Source of the DNA: an uncultured Bacteroidota bacterium
Lineage (GTDB): Bacteria; Bacteroidota; Bacteroidia; Bacteroidales; UBA12077
NCBI GenBank assembly: GCA_913055635.1
Contig: CAJXLK010000019.1
Coordinates: forward strand, 16,565-80,564
DNA length: 64,000 nucleotides
Direction: 5' to 3'
The notes under the pieces were generated by a model. The model saw only the letters and a list, made by a program, of their open reading frames with translations. It was not told the DNA's origin and did not search any database. This document shows positions 60,671 to 64,000 of this stretch, in pieces. How positions within the stretch are numbered: the stretch's first letter is position 1; the number at the start of each line of letters is the position of its first letter. The translations under genes were made by a program, and so were the position numbers.

Positions 60671-61393
60671 TTATTCTTTCTCCTGTCCATCGCCTTTTAC
60701 CGGTGTGACTTCAAGCAATTCCACATCAAAAATCAAAGCTTCATTGGGCTCGATTTTTCCGCCGGGACGGACACGGGTTCCATAAGCCAGTTTGGTCGGG
60801 ATGAAAAACTTGTATTTGGCACCTTCCTTCATCATTTGCAGGCCTTCAGTCCAACCCTGAATTACACGATTAACCGGAAACTCGGCAGGCTTACCCCTTT
60901 CTTTGGAGCTGTCAAAGACTTCCCCGTCAATGGTTCGGCCTTCATAATGGACCCGAACGGTATCATTGGCATCCGGGCTCTTACCGGAGCCCTCTTCGAG
61001 TACTTTATACTGCAGGCCACTTTCGGTGACCTTGACCCCTTCATTGTCCTTGTTTTCCTCTAAAAATTCCTGGCCTTCCTTGAGATTTTTCTCTTTTCTT
61101 TGTTCAGAAAGACGTTGCAGATAAGTGCGGATTTTTTGTTTCCGCTGACCATCATCGAGCAGCGTTTCCTTTCCTTCGAAGACTTCCTGCATACCCTTTA
61201 CAAAAGCCTCATAGCTGAGCTCCTCTACTCCATTGCGGTTTTGCAGGGTGTTGGCTACATCAGCCCCCAGGGCATAACTAACCGTATCCAGTTCCGATTC
61301 TATTTTGGTGTTCTTGCCCATATTGGTAACCTGATCGCATGCACCTAAAAACACGACCATTACCATTAAAGCCAATAAGTTTCTTAAATTCAT
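60671..61393 (-). CDS. FKBP-type peptidyl-prolyl isomerase lipoprotein
   Basis: 240 residues. The lipobox is FLGAC (Cys19). A Mip/FkpA-like N-terminal dimerisation region (SELDTVSYALGADVANTLQ to about 125) precedes an FKBP domain (GSGKSPDANDTVRVHYEGRTIDGEVFDSSKERGKPAEFPVNRVIQGWTEGLQMM) ending LIFDVELLEV. It assists folding of envelope proteins. Its promoter and terminator are both visible, so it is a single-gene unit. Confidence 0.93.
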   Translation of the reverse strand: MNLRNLLALMVMVVFLGACDQVTNMGKNTKIESELDTVSYALGADVANTLQNRNGVEELSYEAFVKGMQEVFEGKETLLDDGQRKQKIRTYLQRLSEQRKEKNLKEGQEFLEENKDNEGVKVTESGLQYKVLEEGSGKSPDANDTVRVHYEGRTIDGEVFDSSKERGKPAEFPVNRVIQGWTEGLQMMKEGAKYKFFIPTKLAYGTRVRPGGKIEPNEALIFDVELLEVTPVKGDGQEKE

Positions 61394-61428
61394 ATACCTA
61401 TTTTTTGTTTAAGATTACAATATGTGGC

Positions 61429-61436
61429 GAATATAT
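61429..61436 (-). promoter_or_regulatory. Near-consensus -7 element (TATATTCG) for the FKBP gene
   Basis: TATATTCG differs from TAnnTTTG at one position and lies 35 bases before the start. Confidence 0.45.
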
Positions 61437-61476
61437 AATAAATATTCGGGTTGGCTTCAAAAAAACCTCAATAAAA

Positions 61477-62148
61477 TTACTTGGGCTTTTCGGCACGTAG
61501 CATCTGATGTTTACCCGGGGGTCCAGCCACCCGTGAGACATGATAACCCGTTGCCCGAAGCATCCGTTTAACCAGGCCTTTGGCCGAATAAGTCACCAAC
61601 AAACCGCCGGGTTTCAAAGCCCTGAACAAACGCTCGTGATGCGCTTGTTCCCACATGGCAGGCTGCTTTTCCGGGGCGAAGGCATCAAAATAAATTAAAT
61701 CATAGCTTTCAGAAGGCTCAAATTGGCAAAAATCATGTTGTATTTTCTGAAGGGAAAAATTAGGGGAAACAGCCACTTCCTGTTCCCAGGCTGCCCGGTG
61801 AATTTGTTCAAAAAGCTCTTGGGCCGGTTCATTGATCTTTGCCCCGTAATTCATCCCTTTCACAACCTCCCACGCCAGGGGATGGCACTCAATGGCATGA
61901 TAAAAAATCTGCAACCCCTTGTCCAAGGCTTCAAGCCCGGTTAAAAGGGCATTCAGCCCTGTACCAAATCCCACTTCCAATATTCGTATTGTGGAGGCGT
62001 TGATTTGTTTCAATCCCTGATCAATAAAAACATGGCGCGATTCCTGCAGGGCCCCGTATATGGAATGATAGCATTCGTCCATCTCCCTTACATAAAAGGT
62101 ATAAGAGCCATCTGCAGTGACACAATATTGTAAATCCGGCTTTTGCAT
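61477..62148 (-). CDS. mnmD: tRNA (mnm5s2U34)-methyltransferase MnmD
   Basis: 223 residues. SAM-binding motif I is ILEVGFGTGLNAL (about 55-67). YDLIYFDAFAPEKQPAMWEQAHHERLFRALKPGGLLVTYSAKG gives the DUF752 catalytic region, and the C-terminus VKRMLRATGYHVSRVAGPPGKHQMLRA is typical. It matches stand-alone MnmD rather than the MnmC fusion, as the oxidase half is absent. It completes wobble-uridine modification. Confidence 0.93.
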   Translation of the reverse strand: MQKPDLQYCVTADGSYTFYVREMDECYHSIYGALQESRHVFIDQGLKQINASTIRILEVGFGTGLNALLTGLEALDKGLQIFYHAIECHPLAWEVVKGMNYGAKINEPAQELFEQIHRAAWEQEVAVSPNFSLQKIQHDFCQFEPSESYDLIYFDAFAPEKQPAMWEQAHHERLFRALKPGGLLVTYSAKGLVKRMLRATGYHVSRVAGPPGKHQMLRAEKPK

Positions 62149-62200
62149 GTTATGCTTTTAAAATTTCGCCGCAATCATTAAATTTCGAGCAGAATTCAGG

Positions 62201-62208
62201 CAAAATTA
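62201..62208 (-). promoter_or_regulatory. Consensus -7 element (TAATTTTG) for mnmD
   Basis: TAATTTTG on the minus strand matches TAnnTTTG and lies 52 bases before the mnmD start. Confidence 0.5.
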
Positions 62209-62298
62209 ATGCTTTTTTAAATGATTCCCGGCAGCAATTCTTGCCGTATTCCAAAATAATTATTAATCTTACTTACCAGTTGCTATTCGTTGGTATTT

Positions 62299-62544
62299 AT
62301 GCAACATTCTTCAATATATTATGCTCTAAACCCGGATGAAGTCAAACGTGAGGGGATTACTCAATCAGATTACCGGGCCATCGGACAAATTATGGCTCGA
62401 ATACCCCCCCTGGGGAACCTTAACAAGGGCAACATTGCAGAAGCCATCGGACTTATTATGGTCCGAATAAAATCCATTGTCGATAATCATCAGAAATACA
62501 AACGAAAAAAATCGAAGAGAAACCCTGTGCACACCCCCACTTAG
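62299..62544 (+). CDS. Small basic protein with a 22-residue internal repeat
   Basis: 81 residues from ATG 62299 (TTG 62290 adds three). The body repeats AIGQIMARI and AIGLIMVRI 22 residues apart, encoded by near-identical 27-base stretches at 62377 and 62443. The C-terminus is strongly basic (KYKRKKSKRN). No family was recognised. The repeat may mean a small helical nucleic-acid-binding protein, or merely decayed repeated DNA. It lies just before galM. Confidence 0.4.
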   Translation: MQHSSIYYALNPDEVKREGITQSDYRAIGQIMARIPPLGNLNKGNIAEAIGLIMVRIKSIVDNHQKYKRKKSKRNPVHTPT

Positions 62545-62619
62545 GTTTTGTTAACCCTGAGCTGTAGCATGCTCCGGGAAATCGAACTGTTTGAAAATCA
62601 ATTCAATACTCAAAAACAT

Positions 62620-63654
62620 ATGATGAACTCAAAACAACTCAAATCCTTTAGCCTGACCAACCAACATGGAGCAGAGGTCAAAATCACCAATTACGGTGGA
62701 AAGGTCATGTCAATTAAAGTACCCGACAGGCAGGGCCAGTTAGGCGATGTGGTATTGGGCTATGAACAGCCTCAGGCTTACATCGACGGCAATCCTTTCT
62801 TTGGGGCTCTAATTGGGCGTTATGGCAATCGAATTGACCAGGGGCGGCTCACCCTTAACAACCAAACTTACCAGCTGCCCCAGAATGATGGCAGCAATCA
62901 TCTTCACGGGGGGCCCGGGGGCTTCCATAATGTAATATGGAATGCTGAGGTGACTGAAAAAGCAGGGGCTCAAAGCCTGCAATTGACATACCTCAGCCAG
63001 GACGGTGAGATGGGATATCCCGGGAATCTCCAGGTGCAAGTTTTGTATACATGGACTGACAACCATGCCCTGCGCATTGATTACCGCGCCACCAGCGACA
63101 AGCCCACCGTGGTGAATCTGACCCACCACAGCTTCTTCAACCTGAAGGATGCCGGTCAAAGCAACATACTCAACCACCGACTCATGATCAATGCCGATCG
63201 GTTTACCCCCATCAACAGCACCATGATCCCTACAGGTGAAATCCACAGCGTGGAAGGGACACCCATGGATTTTCAGCCCGCCAAAAAAATCGGGGCCGAT
63301 ATCGACCAATCCCATCAACAACTTCAATATGCCCATGGCTTTGACCACAATTGGGTGCTGAATCGCTCCCAAAATGATTCCATGACCCTGGCAGCCCGGG
63401 TTTATGAACCCACTACCGGCCGGCAAATGGAAGTATATACCACCGAACCCGGGTTGCAGTTCTATGCCGGTAATTTTCTGGATGGATCAGATGTGGGCAA
63501 AGAGGGTGTGGCCTATCAGCAGCGATCGGCCTTTTGTCTGGAAACCCAACATTTCCCTGACTCGCCCCATCATCCCAATTTTCCATCGACGGTACTTCAA
63601 CCGGGGGATACTTTTACCTCAACGACCATTTACCATTTCTCGGTGAGGAAATAA
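62620..63654 (+). CDS. galM: Aldose 1-epimerase
   Basis: 344 residues from ATG 62620; the frame continues to 62548 but the extra residues are not family-like. Typical segments are TNYGGKVMSIKVPDRQGQLGDVVLGY, ALIGRYGNRIDQGRL, the catalytic His region NHLHGGPGGFHNVIW, VNLTHHSFFNLKD and a C-terminal Glu region SAFCLETQHFPDSP. It interconverts the alpha and beta anomers of galactose or glucose. No other sugar genes are adjacent. Confidence 0.92.
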   Translation: MMNSKQLKSFSLTNQHGAEVKITNYGGKVMSIKVPDRQGQLGDVVLGYEQPQAYIDGNPFFGALIGRYGNRIDQGRLTLNNQTYQLPQNDGSNHLHGGPGGFHNVIWNAEVTEKAGAQSLQLTYLSQDGEMGYPGNLQVQVLYTWTDNHALRIDYRATSDKPTVVNLTHHSFFNLKDAGQSNILNHRLMINADRFTPINSTMIPTGEIHSVEGTPMDFQPAKKIGADIDQSHQQLQYAHGFDHNWVLNRSQNDSMTLAARVYEPTTGRQMEVYTTEPGLQFYAGNFLDGSDVGKEGVAYQQRSAFCLETQHFPDSPHHPNFPSTVLQPGDTFTSTTIYHFSVRK

Positions 63655-64000
63655 AACGGGCCGCGGCCCTGAGCAGAGCAGATCAACCATTTTCTGGTGA
63701 ACCACAATGGGTTGTATCACTGAACCCGCGGCTTTTTGTAAGTCAGTTGGATGGGGAAAGAATACAAAATGATGTGTTAATGCTGGAGGTATTGGTTTAA
63801 ATGATTCCTCAGATGGCCACTGGGGTCAGGAAATTCCTTTTGCGTATCGACCTCGCTAATCAATACCCCCTGCACGTTTCGTTTGAGCTTATCCTGGATT
63901 TTTCCGTCGGGTCGAATCATACAGGCGGGAAAGCCGCTCTACGGGAGAAGAAGTTAGCACAGTTCTTGGAACAGACACCGGCGTTGAATAATGAGGAAAG
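63655..64000. other. Right-edge region after galM
   Basis: The region opens with the palindrome GGGCCGCGGCCC (63660-63671 region) shortly after the galM stop, but no U run follows it. The rest holds the possible nitrilase remnant on the minus strand and an open plus-strand frame from 63801 that runs off the window. No complete gene was recognised. Confidence 0.4.
63777..63920 (-). pseudogene. Probable remnant of a nitrilase/carbon-nitrogen hydrolase gene
   Basis: A 47-codon minus-strand frame (MIRPDGKIQDKLKRNVQGVL...EVDTQKEFPDPSGHLRN) resembles the C-terminus of carbon-nitrogen hydrolases (PDGKI, GVLISEVDT, YDPS-like end). In-frame stops lie immediately upstream (TAG near 63929), and no continuation is visible in other frames to the window edge. 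It is therefore likely a decayed fragment. The opposite strand is also open from 63801 to the edge, so the reading is tentative. Confidence 0.35.

Noticed and set aside
63801..64000. Plus-strand frame open to the right edge
   Set aside because: It gives 66 codons without a recognisable motif or promoter. The opposite frame looks more like a known family, so no gene is claimed.

Overview
The window looks like a chromosomal segment of a Bacteroidota bacterium, most likely an anaerobic or facultative member of the Bacteroidales/Marinilabiliales side. Three things point there: the MoxR-Bat aerotolerance operon, promoters of the Bacteroidota -7 type (TAnnTTTG, seen upstream of at least eleven genes), and a set of Bacteroidota-typical families (DUF4924, MnmD, LuxC-like acyl-CoA reductase, SiaC/DUF1987, TonB-dependent receptor). 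HydG and an [FeFe]-hydrogenase regulator suggest hydrogen metabolism. Two separate TrkH potassium channels fit a salt-exposed lifestyle. No rRNA, tRNA, CRISPR array, phage or intact insertion sequence was seen.

Layout. 1-6976 (minus): aerotolerance operon moxR, small secreted protein, DUF58, BatD/DUF4381-like protein, batA, batB, batC, batD (cut by the left edge). 7444-11649: truA, a HAMP-GAF sensor without output domain, and a convergent SiaC-like gene behind a MacB-type permease. 12038-14718: AmmeMemoRadiSam cluster (AMMECR1, acylphosphatase, radical SAM, Memo). 14836-19201: two small membrane proteins, acyl-CoA reductase, miaA, DUF2062, PHP phosphatase. 19206-22760: HlyD plus peptidase-ABC exporter. 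22891-23995: thioesterase and comB. 24434-29404: comEC, trkA, trkH. 29465-30908: Sua5-type enzyme and transaldolase-like fsa. 31288-36701: TlpA lipoprotein, a palindrome array, then TM1266 regulator, TonB-dependent receptor, hydG and a second TM1266-like protein. 36767-39334: large M14 peptidase. 40200-43532: 1-Cys peroxiredoxin, SRAP, lnt. 43563-43775: a second palindrome array. 43896-49526: aldehyde dehydrogenase, engB, prs, L25, pth, hslR, DUF4924. 49704-52280 (minus): DCC protein, manA, class IV aminotransferase. 52281-56549: a sigma-54-type promoter and tiny membrane ORF facing a minus-strand porin, HAMP protein and trkH operon. 57032-60077: outer-membrane protein and a SsuABC/TauABC-type ABC transporter. 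60671-63654: FKBP, mnmD, a small ORF, galM. The right edge holds a probable nitrilase-family remnant.

The most notable signals lie between genes. (a) A dispersed hairpin family keeps a CCTTGTTG-containing loop while its stems differ between copies. (b) Two arrays share a 15-base GC-rich palindrome, one of them bounded by long inverted ends. (c) A 17-base perfect match to the sigma-54 -24/-12 promoter has a palindrome about 80 bases upstream and only a 20-residue hydrophobic ORF downstream; its neighbours are potassium-linked, which suggests a rearranged kdp-like locus. (d) A decayed tandem repeat has an exact 42-base period. (e) Two genes have copies of their own 3' ends just beyond the stop codon. 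The hydrogenase-linked TM1266/receptor/HydG cluster and the AmmeMemoRadiSam cluster are the most interesting protein-coding systems. All functional statements rest on sequence reading only; no database search was run.
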